Shown: positions 1-12,257, counted from the stretch's first letter. The stretch is 64,000 nucleotides of DNA from Adiantum capillus-veneris (GCA_014529385.2 CM043963.1:100183412-100247411); one strand, 5' to 3'. Notes: generated from the sequence alone by a model not told the origin. A program made the numbers and translations.

Positions 1-411
1 TTTCCAATGGAGAGGTATGTTATGGAATTGAAATTTTATTATGTATTGTCGCTGACAGGTGGAAAAGGCTTGACTGAGCTAGGCTATTGCAAAAGGATAT
101 TATATTTTATGTATATTTTATTATTCAAGTGCTCTTTTATGAGCTTTAGCCATTTATGACCGGTCGTCCAGTTTGTACTCACATTTGACCATTCAAGAAA
201 TCTATAAATCAAATGCATGCAAGAGGGAAATGGTCACTCTTGCACGGGGGATATTGCGCCCAGTGTCCTTGTTGTTCTTCTCTCCTCGCTTCTCTTCTCT
301 CTCGCCGTGCCGATGTAGCACTCCGCTCTAGGAGGTGCATCTGCACGCACTCTCTTATACTCTCTCACTCACAGTCTCTTTCTCTGTTTGTGGAACTCCA
401 CGCCTCTGGCT
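1..411. other. Left flank without recognisable gene
   Basis: No reading frame here has family resemblance. The stretch is AT-rich and has a CT-rich run at about 270-380. On the minus strand it lies downstream of the phosphatase-like remnant and could hold its 3' untranslated part, but nothing in the sequence proves that. Confidence 0.4.
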
Positions 412-414
412 GTA

Positions 415-1389
415 TCAATAAAGCTCATGACCTTGAGCAATGGGTGCTTGTCCATATAAATGAGACCTTGTAACTATGCGAATGTCATTAACATGATTGA
501 GAGCTTTGATATATGGTAGCAGCTCCCCAAGGAGGATATTATCCTCCTCATCAACATTAAATGATGGTGAAAAACTACAATTCAATGAAGGATTAACACA
601 TCCCTTTAATGGTTCATCGTCTACAAGAAGCAATCTGCTTGCAACAAGCCCAAATTTTGATGATGGAATAGCCAACGGTTTCAAAAGTGCTTCTACTCCT
701 GGATTATCTAAGTGAGTGATCCTTGATTCTATGCATGGTTAACATTGGTTTTTCCCCCAGATCATAAAGTATTTTTCTTTAGCTTCCTTTTCTAAAATCT
801 TGATGATGTCCACAACATGCATGTCATTAGCAACTGACCATATCCCTACATTGAAATTGCTAAGTAGAGCCTTTAAAAACTCAATGCATCCTGGACGAAG
901 AACAATATGCTCATGTCCAAACTTTAAACTCTTCATTTTCTTGGACTTTTGCCAGGATCTCCTCAGGAACAATCCACACAAGCTCACTATTATAGTCAAC
1001 ATTGGTTTGTTGGTGGATGGAAGGTCCGACTCACCATGCACTTCAATTTCCAAATCCTGGGGTTCTAAAATATTTGTGTTGGATTCTCCTTCTAGCATTG
1101 GACATGTTCTAGAACCTCCATTGCCTTCTACTTCCATTGTAGTGCCATGCAATCCAATTCCCAAATCTTGGGCTACTAGAATATTTTCATTGGATTTTTC
1201 TTCTTGCCTTGCACATGTTCTGGAACATTCATTGTCTTCTTCCATTGGATTACTCTTTAAATTTATCTCCAGTCGTTGTATTGGTTGACCTTCAAAAACT
1301 TTTAGATTCTTTTCATCTTCTTCAAAAACTCTTTGGTTGGACATGGAGATTGATAGAATCTTTCTGAGTAGGGTCAATGGCATGAGCAT
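415..1389 (-). pseudogene. Decayed FCP1/SCP-like HAD phosphatase gene
   Basis: Resembles the NLI-interacting-factor/FCP1 homology domain, a HAD-type phosphatase fold whose members act on phosphoserine, for example in the RNA polymerase II tail. Reading down from 1389 there is an acidic region with two diverged ~35-residue repeats (SRTC, then NENIL or NTNIL, then QDL). Next come LRPGCIEFLKALL, FNVGIWSVAND and IWGKNQC. A TAA at 739-741 follows, and the same frame continues with SRLLLVDDEPLKGC and GELLPYIKAL to a stop at 415. The stop therefore lies inside the conserved domain and no frameshift is needed to read across it. Where the family has its catalytic DxD block, this copy reads VSLCGLFL, so the nucleophile is also missing. 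An expressed truncated protein is possible but unlikely to be catalytic. The family call is fairly secure. Confidence 0.7.
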
Positions 1390-1621
1390 ACTCTATACCA
1401 ACAATCTCGAGTAAAACTTTGTCAGCCGTAATATCTTGTTGAAGGACTGCAAGTTTAAAGAACACCTAATTTTAGATTCCAAAGTATCTACATTTTGATA
1501 AATCTTTTTTGTCACACTCTTAGAAAAAACTAATCGCAAATAGCAGATTTACTAACTGATGACACATCTACAACAAATTTATTTTTATGCTCCTCATTGT
1601 CTAGAGATTCCTAATCTTTAT
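1390..1621 (-). other. Possible upstream part of the phosphatase-like remnant
   Basis: On the minus strand a degenerate open stretch (containing ESLDNEEHKNKFVVDVSS) reaches the Copia-1 insertion point at 1626. It continues in the same frame beyond the element at 6776-6905 (containing CALELKGINVSPSILLDA), interrupted by TAG codons. Copia-1 therefore probably landed in an already decayed exon or upstream region of the remnant. I see no family match for this part. Confidence 0.35.
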
Positions 1622-1626
1622 CTAGC

Positions 1627-1854
1627 TGTTGGAATTAGGGTTGCAGAGAAACACACACAGCTTGGAGAAGACGAAGGAAGCTCAAGGCACACAATAGAGA
1701 GTGTATTACTTAGTGTGCAATGGAAAAATAGATAGCCCTAGAGTGATGGGCGTATATACAATGCACGGGGGAAAAAAACCTCCTAAAGAGGGAAAAAATT
1801 CCCCGGCGGTCCTAGTGTGTTCACACACATCACTACCACATGTATATGGTAACA
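1627..1854 (-). repeat. Copia-1 3' LTR
   Basis: 228 bp, reading TGTTACC to TTCCAACA on the minus strand. It contains a TATA-like TGTATATACG. It differs from its partner at 6543-6770 by one internal base (TTCC against TGCC near 1800) and by the terminal base. Confidence 0.95.
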
Positions 1855-1929
1855 AATCCCCCCTGGAGTGATGCGGTGAATGAGAGCTGGCACATGAGTA
1901 AAGGGAAGTGCCATGCCCTGAGGACAGGA

Positions 1930-4900
1930 TCAGTCCACAAAGGGGAGTAAGCCCAAAGCTTTGCGGAAAGCTTCAAGCTTCTCACGAGACAATGCCTTTG
2001 TGAAAAGATCTGCAAGGTTGTCCTGTGTTGGCACATAAGACAAGCTGATCTCTCCTGCTGAGAACCTCTCCCTGACATAGTGGTAATGCACCTCAATGTG
2101 CTTTGTGCGAGCATGAAAAACTGGGTTCCTCGCAACTGCCAATGCGCTCTGACTGTCAGTGTAGATAGTGTTGGTAGTGTCCTGTCCAACACCCAAATCA
2201 GCCATAAGGCGTCTGAGCCATACACACTCAACCGTAGCTATGAAGACTGCCCTGTACTCAGCCTCACAACTCGAAGTGGCCACAGTAGGTTGCTTCTTGC
2301 TCAACCATGATATACATGAACTGCCAAGCATGAAACAAAAACCACTTGTGGACACTCATGTGTCAAAACAACCAGCCCAATCTGAGTCTGAAAAAGCATG
2401 TAAGTCTGGCGGCAATGATCCCCCCTTGGGATAAAACAAGCCAAGATGTAAAGTTCCACTAAGGTAGCGGAAAATCCTCTTGACAGCGTGCCAATGCTTA
2501 GACCCTGCGCTATGCATAAATTTGCTGACCTGTGAGACTGCAAACTGAATATCCGGCCTCGTGTTGCATACATAAATGAGGCAGCCAACAGCAGTTTGGT
2601 AAAGAGTGACATCAGCAGGATCGCCAGCATCATGTAGACTCAACTTCAAACCTGTTTCCATGGGAGTGGTAATAGGTTTGCAATCCTCAAGTCCAAACTT
2701 ACATAGCAATGTCTCTATGTAACTTTTATGACACAAGGCAATACCACCATCACACTGCTTAAACTGTATACCCAAGTAATGATGCAACAGCCCCAAATCT
2801 TTCATCTTGAAAGTAGCATTCAAATCAGCCTTAAATTCAGCAATATGTCTCTCATTTGGTCCAGTGATCAGAAAATAATCAACATAAAGAACCACGATGA
2901 GAAATACATCACCCTCACGCTTTACATACAATGTGCTTTCTGTTGGACTGTTACAAAAGCCTTGTTTGACCAAATGAGTGACAGCTTTCTCATGCCAAGC
3001 ACGAGGAGATTGCTTCAACCCATACAAAGCCTTGTTACATTTGCACACTTTGTCCTCTTGTCCTTTTATGACAAAACCGCAAGGCTGCGTTACATAAACT
3101 TCCTCAAATATGTCACCATTCAAGAAAGCAGTAACAATGTCTGATTGATGTACATCCCAACCAAAATGAGCTGCCAATGCACATAGAAAATGCACAGTAG
3201 TCATACGACAAGTGGGAGCAAAAGTCTCTTCATAATCTATGCCTTTTTGCTGTGCATAACCCTTTGCAACAAGTCGAGCCTTATGGCGATCAATCTCACC
3301 ATCCGGCTTGCGTTTCAACTTGTAAACCCACTTCGTACCAATGGCCTTTTTGCGAGGAGGCAAATCACATAAAGTCCATGTGTCGTTCTCTATAAGTGCA
3401 TCATATTCTGATTGCATGGCAGCCATCCAATTTTTTGAATTCTGTGCTTCATCAAAAGTCAGAGGCTCCTCAACATCATGTAAGCTAGACACAGCCAAAG
3501 CATAACAATCTGATGCATAAGATGCATGGCGAGAGCCTGAATGAGTACGACTAGACAAAGGTGCATCCAATTTACTGTCACGCAAAGTGTGCACCAACCA
3601 TTTTGGCATACCTCTAGCCTGCTCATTTTCACCCCTTTCCTCATCAAGTACATCATGTAAATCTGCATCAGTAATAGGCTGATCTAAAACATTTTTAGAA
3701 ACCCCCATAGGCTATACATTTGCCTCATTGGAACTTACATTCGTATTTCCACCACTGAAAAGAGGCAACAAAGTGTCATAAATGTCCTGTGAGCTTACAT
3801 TATTGTCTCTAGTACATGACAGCAAGGGTTGAACAGAATCTTCCACAAACACTACATCCCGAGAAACCAGAATACATTTTGTTGGCGGATGATACAACCT
3901 GTAACCTTTGCTTTCAGCACTATAACCAACAAAAATACATTTGACAGCCTTATCATCTAGTTTTCTGCGCTGCACTTGTGGCACCAAAGCATATGCCAAA
4001 CAGCCAAAAACACGCATATGCTCAATAGAAGGCTTTCTATCATGCCATGCTTCATATGGATTAATAGACTGCAAAGCTTTCGTATGACACCTGTTAAGTA
4101 CATAAGTGGCACACATAATGGCCTCAAGCCAAAAAGAATGTGGTAAAGCTTGACTTTTGACCATACATCGTGCCATTTCCGTCAGTGACCTGTTTTTCCT
4201 CTCAGCAACACCATTTTGCTGAGGTGTATAAGGCACTGTACATTGGTGTTTTATCCCACGACTAGCCAAAAATGAATTAAATTCATGAGACATATACTCC
4301 CCCCCTCGATCGGAACGGAGGGTGCCCATAGTACATTTCGAGACATTTTCAGCCATAGCCAGAAATTGTTTGAAGCACATAAAAACTTCGGACTTCACTT
4401 TAAGCGGAAATACCCATGCATGCCTGGAGTAATCATCAATGAAAGTCACGAAGTACAGGTAATTTCCCAAGGACGGAGTTTGCATGGGCCCACAAACATC
4501 ACTATGCACAAGCTGCAACCTGCATGTGGCCCGAACTAAACCATCCTTTGGAAACTTAGAACGCTGCATCTTACCCAAAATACAGCCTTCACAAACATGT
4601 TTGACAGGTGCTTCAAGAGGTGGCAAAGAAGCAACCATGTCAGATTTTTGCAAACGCAGCAAACTAGCAAAATTCACATGACCAAAACGTGCATGCCAAA
4701 GTTTTGCATATGAAATAGCCCTTGAATCTGCAACAGCATTTGCAAAATTTTGTCCACACTTGTCATACAAAGTGAGCTTATACAACCCACAGCACAAAAG
4801 CCCAGATGCAACAATTTCATCACCAAAACTGAGATTATGAACTGTACATCTGTCATCCACAAATTTGACTACAAGTCCAAGTCTAGCAAGTGCGGATACA

Positions 4901-6216
4901 GACAAGAGATTCTTCTTGATCCCAGGTACATAAAGTGCATCAAGAAGTGTGAAATAATTTCCATTAGCAGCAGTAAGCACAATCTTTCCAACTCCCTGAA
5001 CTAGATAAGAGGCGTTGTTGGCACAAGTGACTGAATTTCCATGAGGGACAGACTCAAGAGAGGTAAACAATTCACGATGTGAGGTAATGTGCTTTGTAGC
5101 ACCACTGTCGAAATACCACACATGTGAATCTGCAGCAACTGACAAGCATGCATCATGGACAACAGGATTGTAAGTGCACTCTGCACTAAAAGCCCATTCT
5201 GCATCAACATTAGCAACACAGTCTCCTTTCACAGAAGACTCAACAATGGCTGCATTTGTAGTGGAACCAGCATTTGCATTGGAACCACCCTCTTTCTTCT
5301 TAGCCTCTTTGGCCTTCAACTTAGGACACGACTTGATCAAGTGATCATTGGCTTGACAATAATGGCAACGCATCTTCTTTTTGCCCTTATCACCAGAATT
5401 TCCAGACGAAGTACTGCCAGCAGAAGCATTAGGAACATAATTTTTGCCACTCACAGCAGAACCATAAGAAGTGGCTGCATTGGTGTTACCACCCTTTCTT
5501 TGAGAAGCAATAAAATCCTGTTCAACTGCACGCTATCTAGTTCTGTTTTTTCTAGACAGTGACTCTTGCAACAGCAATGTGCATAATGCATCAAACTTGA
5601 CAACTTCTGGATTTCCTTGGGCCATCAGTCTCCAAGTACTAGCAAAAGTCTTGTAGGAATCTGGTAAGTCATCAAGAATAGTCTGCACAAGGGAACTGTC
5701 TGAAATGACTTCACTTGCAGAAATAAGCTACTCATTGATATCCTTGACACTAGCAAGGAAAGTGTCCATATCATCTTCCTCATGCATAATCTTCGACTCC
5801 AGCTCTTTACGCAGCAAAGCAATTTTAGCCTCATTGCAGCTTGCATAAAGACCTCCTAAAATATCCCAAGCCTCTTTTGCTGATTTTGCTGAACGGATGT
5901 GAGGAACAATGGTGCGCTTCACAGACAACGCAGTCAATGCATGAGCCTGCGCATCCTTAACATCCCAACGAGCTTGTTCTGTCGTAGGCAAAACAACTCT
6001 AACAGCTGCAATCCTTGCAGCAAGACCTGCAACATCCTCAACATCACCTACATCCTCAGAACCAGGACGTACATCAATGCCCTGCACAATGTTCCAGACA
6101 CCCTTTGACACAAGAACATGTTGCATCATATAAGCCCACATAGGGTAGTTGTCCCCATCCAACTTGTCCTCAGCTGCAAACATCTTGAACACATCTGTGT
6201 TGTTGTTGTCAGCCAT
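1930..6216 (-). pseudogene. Copia-1 gag-pol polyprotein with in-frame stops
   Basis: One frame runs from the ATG at 6216 (MADNN) to the terminal TGA at 1930-1932 with no frameshift. In order it shows the gag region, a CX2CX4HX4C zinc knuckle (CHYCQANDHLIKSC), protease DSGATKH, the GAG-pre-integrase region, integrase with HSDVCGP, RSDRGGEY and NGVAERKNR (catalytic D, D, E all present), reverse transcriptase and RNase H. Interruptions are TAG at 5728-5730, TAG near 5535, TAG at 3712-3714 and TGA at 2356-2358. Sister copies have CAA, CAG or CGA-type sense codons there, so each fits a C-to-T change. The reverse transcriptase YVDD box reads YVDY near 2880, which should abolish polymerase activity. 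The element cannot move on its own as written. Confidence 0.93.
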
Positions 6217-6529
6217 GGTAAATGCTGCACCTAATGTGAAAACTGCCCGAAAATAGGAGAAATGGAGCGGGAACAACCTGTGCTATATAGCACAAACCAT
6301 AGAAGACTATAAGGCACATGTTATGCAGAAAATGGCACTGATAAAAATTCTGCACAAAATGACAAAATAGCTTGTGCAGTACTGCCTGTAGTGGAAACGG
6401 AGGCCAAAATGAGCCCATATCAAAAATCTGATCAGACCTGCGAACGCTCACCAAAGCTCACTAAAATCGGAGAAAGTGAGCATGCGTATGCTGGAGCAAC
6501 TGGCGACTAAGGCCGGGAGGACGTGACCT

Positions 6530-6541
6530 GCTCTGATACCA
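6530..6541 (-). other. Copia-1 primer-binding site
   Basis: Minus strand TGGTATCAGAGC, complementary to the 3' end of plant initiator tRNA-Met. It starts two bases inside the 5' LTR boundary at 6543. Confidence 0.9.
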
Positions 6542-6542
6542 A

Positions 6543-6770
6543 AGTTGGAATTAGGGTTGCAGAGAAACACACACAGCTTGGAGAAGACGAAGGAAGCTCA
6601 AGGCACACAATAGAGAGTGTATTACTTAGTGTGCAATGGAAAAATAGATAGCCCTAGAGTGATGGGCGTATATACAATGCACGGGGGAAAAAAACCTCCT
6701 AAAGAGGGAAAAAATGCCCCGGCGGTCCTAGTGTGTTCACACACATCACTACCACATGTATATGGTAACA
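6543..6770 (-). repeat. Copia-1 5' LTR
   Basis: 228 bp and nearly identical to 1627-1854. Its inner terminal base is changed, so the usual CA end reads CT on the minus strand. The CTAGC duplication follows at 6771-6775. Confidence 0.94.
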
Positions 6771-6775
6771 CTAGC

Positions 6776-7059
6776 TACATTAGTTCTTTGTCCATGATCG
6801 TGGCATCTAGAAGTATACTTGGAGAAACATTTATGCCTTTAAGCTCTAGAGCACAAGTGTCATTTTCTATTGTCATGATCTTCTTGCATCGGATGATTTC
6901 CTTGACTAAGTTTCTTATGGTCTTCAAGCCATACGGTTCTCTTTGTAGATATCTCTATGACTTTAAGATAATCCAAAATATGTATATTTATGGCCTCAAG
7001 GCCATAGGGTTTGGATTGTTAGCAGGTGTCAACATATAAATAGACCTATGGCTTCAAAT
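6776..7059. other. Host sequence resuming after Copia-1
   Basis: Continuation of the sequence interrupted at 1626. The first ~130 bases read on the minus strand as a degenerate coding-like stretch that joins the one at 1390-1621. From about 6990 the sequence grades into satellite A. Confidence 0.4.
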
Positions 7060-10050
7060 CCATATGGTACTTTATTTATGTGTCACCCTATAGCCCTAAG
7101 GCCATGGGTTGTCATAGGGCCACAAGATGCCCTCTATGAGCACTAGTAAGAAACCATCTATGCTTTATGTTGGCACCATATGGCCTGAGGGCCACAAGGT
7201 GTGCTTCTTATGCTAGTAATAAACCCTTTATGCTACATGTTGTCACTCTATGGCACTTGGGCCATAGGGTGTCCTCTGTGCTAGTAACAAATCCTCTATG
7301 CTCTATGTTTGCACCCTATGGACCTAGGGCCACAAGATACCCTATGGACCTATGGACCTAGGGCCACAAGATACCCTCTATGATAGTAAGAAATCCTCTA
7401 TGCTCTATGTTTGCACCCTATGGAGCTAGGGCCGCAAGGTATCCTCTATGCTAGTAAGAAATCCTCTATGCTCAATACTGAAACCCTATGGCCCCAAGGC
7501 CATAGGATGTCCTCTATGGTAGTAAGAAAAACCCTCTACGCTCTATGTTGGCGCCCTATGGAGACTTGAGGGCCACAATGTATCCTTTATAATGCTACTA
7601 AGAAACCTTGTATTCTCTAAGTTGGGAGCACCAAATGGCCCCTAGGCCACAAGGTTCCCTCTATGCTAGAAAGAAAACCTCTATGCTCTACATTGGCAAC
7701 CTACAGTCCCCGGGCCATAGGGTGCATCAAATGGCTCCTAGGCCATAAGGTTCCCTATGCTAGAAAGAAAACCTTTGTGCTCTACATTGACACCCTACGG
7801 TCCCAGGGCCATAGGGGGACCCCTATGCCTAGTAAGAAACCATTGAAACTCTATATTAGCATCTAAAGATCGTAGGCCACAAGGTGCACTCTATGCTAGT
7901 AAGAAACCATCTAACTCTATGTTGGTAACCTATGGCTCAAAGGCCATAGGGTGGCCAAGGAACCCTTTAGGAGAATTACCCACAAAGACCACCTTATGGC
8001 CCCATGGTGATTTAGTGGCCTAAGTGCCCTTCTTAAGACTCTTCTATTTTGGTATCATATGGCCCCAAGGAAATAAGCTATCCTCTATGCTATCAAAAAA
8101 CCCTTTAGGCTCTTTGTTGGAATCGTATGGCCCCAAGGCCATAGGGTGCTCTCTATGCTACAAAGAAACCCTCCATGCTATATGTTTGCACCCTATGGCA
8201 CCAAGGACACAGGGTGTCCTCCATGATAGTAAGAAACCCTCTATGCTCTATGTTTGCACCTCATTTGACTATGTTGCCACCCAATTTCCCCAGGGCAGTA
8301 GGGTGCTCTCTATGCTAGTAAGAAACCCTATATGCTCTCTGTTGGCACTCTATGGTCTCAAGGGCCATGGGGTGGAAAATGTGACCTTTGAGAGTATTCC
8401 TTACCATGTTTGCAAAGATCACCTTAGCCTAGGTGCCATCTTAGAGACTCTATATTGGCACCCTATGACCTAGGGCCATAGGGTGCCCGTTATCCTATAA
8501 AGAGACCCTCTATGTTAGCAATAAACCCTCTATTCTTTATGTTGGCACCCTATGGCCCTAGGGCCACAAGGTGCCCTTCATCCTAGGAAGAGACCCTTTA
8601 TGCCCTACATTGGTACTCTTTGACCCCAGGGTCATAGGGTGCCTTCTATGGTAGTAAGATACATTATATGGTCTAGGTTTCCACTCTATTGCGTAGGGCT
8701 AAAAGGTTTTCTCTACGAAGAAACCATGTATACTATATGTTGGTAGTGTATGGCCCTAGGGATAGAAGGAAACACTAGGGCTATAGGGTGTCCTCTATGC
8801 TACTGTCATATAGTCCAAGGGCCAGATGGTGGCCAAGGTGTCATGTGTGAGAGAATTCTCTACTACATATACAAAAACCACTTTATGGAACTATGGAGTT
8901 TCAAGGGCAACAAGGTGCTAATAAAAATCCCTCTATGCTCTATGTTGGCACCCTATGGCCCCAAGGCCATAGGAAACCCTTTATGCTAGTAATTCCCACT
9001 ATGCACTATGTTTACGTGTATACTTATAAGAAGCCATTTATGCACTATGTTGGCATCTTACGACCCTAGATCCATAAGATGTCCTCTACGGTAAAAGAGA
9101 AATCGTACATGGGCTATGCTGGCATCCTATGGTCCTAGGGCCATAGGGTGTCCTCTATGCTAGCAAACCCTCTATGCCTAATTCTAGCACCCTATAACCC
9201 CAGGGTCACAAGGTATCCCTCCATGTTCTATATAGACTGTGAAGGGCCATAGGGTCATTCTATGCTAATAAGAACCTCAATATTCTTTATGTTGGCACCC
9301 TATGGCCTTAGGGCCACAAGGTGCCTCAAGGCTAATATAAACCCCTAATGTTTCATGTTTGCACCCTATGGTGCTAGTACCACAAGGTGTTTTCTATGCT
9401 AGGAAGAAATCTTGTGTGCTCTGTGTTCACACCTTATGGCCCTAGGGTGCCCTATATGCTACTAAGAAACACCATATGCTCTATGTTGGAACCCTGCGGC
9501 CCTAAGACCATAGGGTGCTATCATAAGAAGGCATCTATTGTCTATGTTGAGACCCTATGTCCCTAAGGCCATAGGGGGGCCTAAGGCCATAGGGTGGCCA
9601 AGGTGTCCTTAAAGAAAATTCCTTACTACATACATATACAATACTTTATGGCCCCAAGACCATTGAGTGACCTAAGTGTCCCTTTAGAGACAGGCTATAT
9701 TTGTACCCTATGGACATCGAGTGACTTACGTGCCTCTTCATAGACTCTATGTTAGATCCCTATGGCACTAGGGTCATAGAGTGATCTCTATGCTAGTAAG
9801 AGACCCTATATGATCTTTGCTGGCACTCTTGGGGCCATAGAGTACGTTTCATGTTAGCAAGAAATTCTACATGCTTTATGTTAGCACCCTAGGGCCACAA
9901 GGTGCCCTCTATGCTTCTATGCTAAAAGGAAATCCTCCATTCTCTAAGTTGGCATACGACCCAAGGGCCAAAGGGTGTCTTCAATGCTAGTAAGAAACAC
10001 TATATGCTCTAAGTTTGTATCCTATGGCCCAAGGGACATAGGGTGGCCAA
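7060..10050. repeat. Satellite A, main array
   Basis: About forty diverged tandem units with a spacing near 68 bp; for example the CTATG-TAGTAAG marker falls at 7378, 7446 and 7514. The unit reads roughly: CCCTCTATGCTAGTAAGAA, then CTCTATGTTGGCA, then a palindromic core with arms CACCCTATGGCC and GGCCATAGGGTG around a 4-base centre. A good core copy is at 7485-7506. Units vary by indels and substitutions, but both core arms tend to be kept. The reading frames here are by-products of the repeat: 68 is not a multiple of three. Confidence 0.85.
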
Positions 10051-11329
10051 GGCATCCACGGTACATTCACAAATGGATATTGATTATGATGCCATTAGAG
10101 CACATAGCATTCTTCCTAATATTATTAATTTCAATAAAAAAAATCAACTTGATTTAGTGATCTTAAATACCATTTATATAGGTGATATACTTTTTGACAT
10201 AATTTTCAAGGATGAATACACATTAAAATTTTTCATAATAAAATAGTCATTAAACAATCCAAGTGTATATATACATTGAAATAATTATAGGTGGTATATA
10301 TCAACTTAATTAGACAATGAAAGTCATGAAAAAATCCAAGTGTTAACTTTTTAATAAAATCTCAATGTATTTATGATCTTATTAAAATGCGTAAGTTAAC
10401 ATTGTGGTATATATGCAATCCAATATACAAAATTGAATCATTATCATACATCATACAGCTGTTGCTTTGCCACACAGTTGAATGGGTCTTTGCCTTCAAA
10501 TGTCAACATAACATTCAAACATTTAAATCAAACTTGCAAGTACTTTAATTCACAAATGCATTGATCTGTTGGTGGATGGAAGGTCCGGCTCACCATGCAC
10601 TTTGATTTTCAAATCCTGGGGGGCAAAAATATTTGTGTTGGATTCTCCTTATGGCATTGCACATGTTCTGGAACTTGCATTGCCTTCTACTTCCAATTTA
10701 CAAACTTAAACAATGGCCATACATTATACAATCATTTCTTTGCAATAAACCTTGATACAATGTTCCGATTGCTACATGACAAGCTAAAATTTTTACTAGT
10801 CCTAGCTGCCCTCTATTGAAAAAAATTCAAGATATGAATTCCAATTCTCTGCATCATCTAGAGGAAAAACAAAATCATAGTTTGGAACAAAATACTCGCA
10901 CTTTATATCTTTGAATAAAATCTTGTTACAATTAAAGAACTAGATCTTCACATAATCCAAAGGACAAATGCTTTAATAACCATTTGCACTTTGATACTCG
11001 ATGTTTACTATCTAAGCAAATAATTGGCATTTACAACAAACGTTGAATATATGTTTAATCTAGTTAGTTGCATTACAAAGATAATTATTTCAAACGCCTA
11101 CACCATCCATTCACAATAGAAGAACTTCCACCCAACAAAAAATGATCATACATCAATTGTTCAAACTCTCATTTTGGAATTTTGAGGACTAAAATAGAAT
11201 ATTATTTCATTCTCAATAGAATATTAAACCTTAATCACAAAATAAGCAATATATGTCCCTAATGTATATGAACACAAGATAGTAAGGCCAAAGAAAAATG
11301 TTTTTGAAACACTTAAAGAGTCTTTAGGT
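10051..11329. other. AT-rich spacer without recognisable gene
   Basis: AT-rich, with no coding frame I can support. The one recognisable item is the duplicated phosphatase-remnant piece at 10567-10700. Confidence 0.5.
10567..10700 (-). pseudogene. Duplicated fragment of the FCP1-like remnant
   Basis: About 130 bp closely matching 1009-1137 in the same orientation. It covers the second acidic repeat of the remnant (the GGTGGATGGAAGGTCCG block through the CCTTCTACTTCCA block). Substitutions and small indels separate the copies. No other part of the gene is present, so this is a local fragment duplication. Confidence 0.75.
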
Positions 11330-11935
11330 GACCTAGAATAACCAACCTATGGTCTAAAAGCCATAAGGTTTCATGTGATATTTTATAAGATGTGTCCATA
11401 GAGAGCTAAGTGATTTGCATCCATGGGGTGGTTTAAGTGCCCCTGTGGAGATTCTATGTCACCACCCTATGGCCCTAAGGCCTTAGGGTATCCCAAATGC
11501 TCTTGGATAACTTATGTTTCCTTCTAGAATAGCCCAAATTCTTATGTTCCCTTTTAGAGACTCTATGTAATCACCCTATATCCATAAGATTGTAGGGTAG
11601 CCCAAATGCTTTTGGGGGATTCTATGTTGACACCCTATGGCCTGAAGGCTGTAGACTAGCCCAAATGCTTATGTGCCCTTTTAAAGACTCTATGTAATCA
11701 CCCTATATTCGTAAGATTGTAGGGTAGGCCAAATGCTTTTGGGGGATTCGATGTTGACACCCTATGGACCTAAGGCTATAGAGTAACCCAAATGCTTATG
11801 TGCTCTTTTAGAAACTCGATGTAATCATCCTACGTCCGTAAGTTTGTAGGGTATCCCATTTTCTTTTGGGGGATTCTATGGCCCTAGGGCCATAGCCATG
11901 TCTTCAAAGAACTCTATGATCCTCAAGTCATAGGG
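11330..11935. repeat. Satellite A, variant array with ~127-bp composite unit
   Basis: Satellite A core motifs (CACCCTATGG with GGGCCATAG-type partners) combined with a block reading CCCAAATGCTTATGTGCC, then CTCTATGTAATCACCCTA. The block recurs at about 11533, 11660 and 11787, so the composite unit is ~127 bp, about two diverged basic units. Confidence 0.75.
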
Positions 11936-12257
11936 TGTTCTTCCCAAACCTCATCTGATCACTTAACTTTAAAGTATTATATAATATATCTTATGACCAT
12001 AAATATATATATATATATATATAGAATTATATTTGCACAACATGTCCATATAATATCATACACTTAAGTCTAATTCATTTATTGTGAAAAAACTCAAACT
12101 CACAAGTTCACATTTTTTCAAAGAAAATAAATTGAGAAAAATAACGAACCAAAAATTAATGTTTTTAACATCATGGGCAAATTTGATGAGACAAATAAAA
12201 TAAAATGACAACAATAATAATCTAAATATCAGTAATGTAATATCATGGATGGCTAGC
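11936..12257. other. AT-rich spacer with short (AT)n run
   Basis: No gene seen. A dinucleotide AT run of about 20 bp lies at 12003-12022. Confidence 0.6.

Larger units (their letters stand above)
1627..6770 (-). mobile_element. Copia-1, near-complete Ty1/copia LTR retrotransposon
   Basis: A 5,144-bp element on the minus strand. LTRs are 1627-1854 (3' LTR in element sense) and 6543-6770 (5' LTR). The 5-bp target duplication CTAGC is at 1622-1626 and 6771-6775. The primer-binding site at 6530-6541 reads TGGTATCAGAGC on the minus strand, matching initiator methionine tRNA. A polypurine tract, CCAGGGGGGATT, lies at 1855-1866 next to the 3' LTR. Domain order is gag, zinc knuckle, protease, integrase, reverse transcriptase, RNase H, which is copia order. 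By eye the LTRs differ at only two sites, so insertion was recent, yet the polyprotein has four stops. Confidence 0.95.

Noticed and set aside
213-473. Plus-strand frame over the phosphatase remnant
   Set aside because: It overlaps the 3' side of the remnant on the other strand, has no family resemblance, and is rich in CT-run residues.
800-1288. 162-codon plus-strand frame
   Set aside because: Antisense shadow of the phosphatase-like remnant, which has clear domain motifs on the minus strand.
7060-10050. Reading frames with recurring SMLAPYGPRAIG-like peptides
   Set aside because: They are translations of satellite A. The unit length is not a multiple of three and the peptides jump frames, so they are not a protein repeat family.
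12003-12022. AT run as a replication origin or promoter
   Set aside because: Simple dinucleotide repeat in AT-rich spacer with no associated gene.
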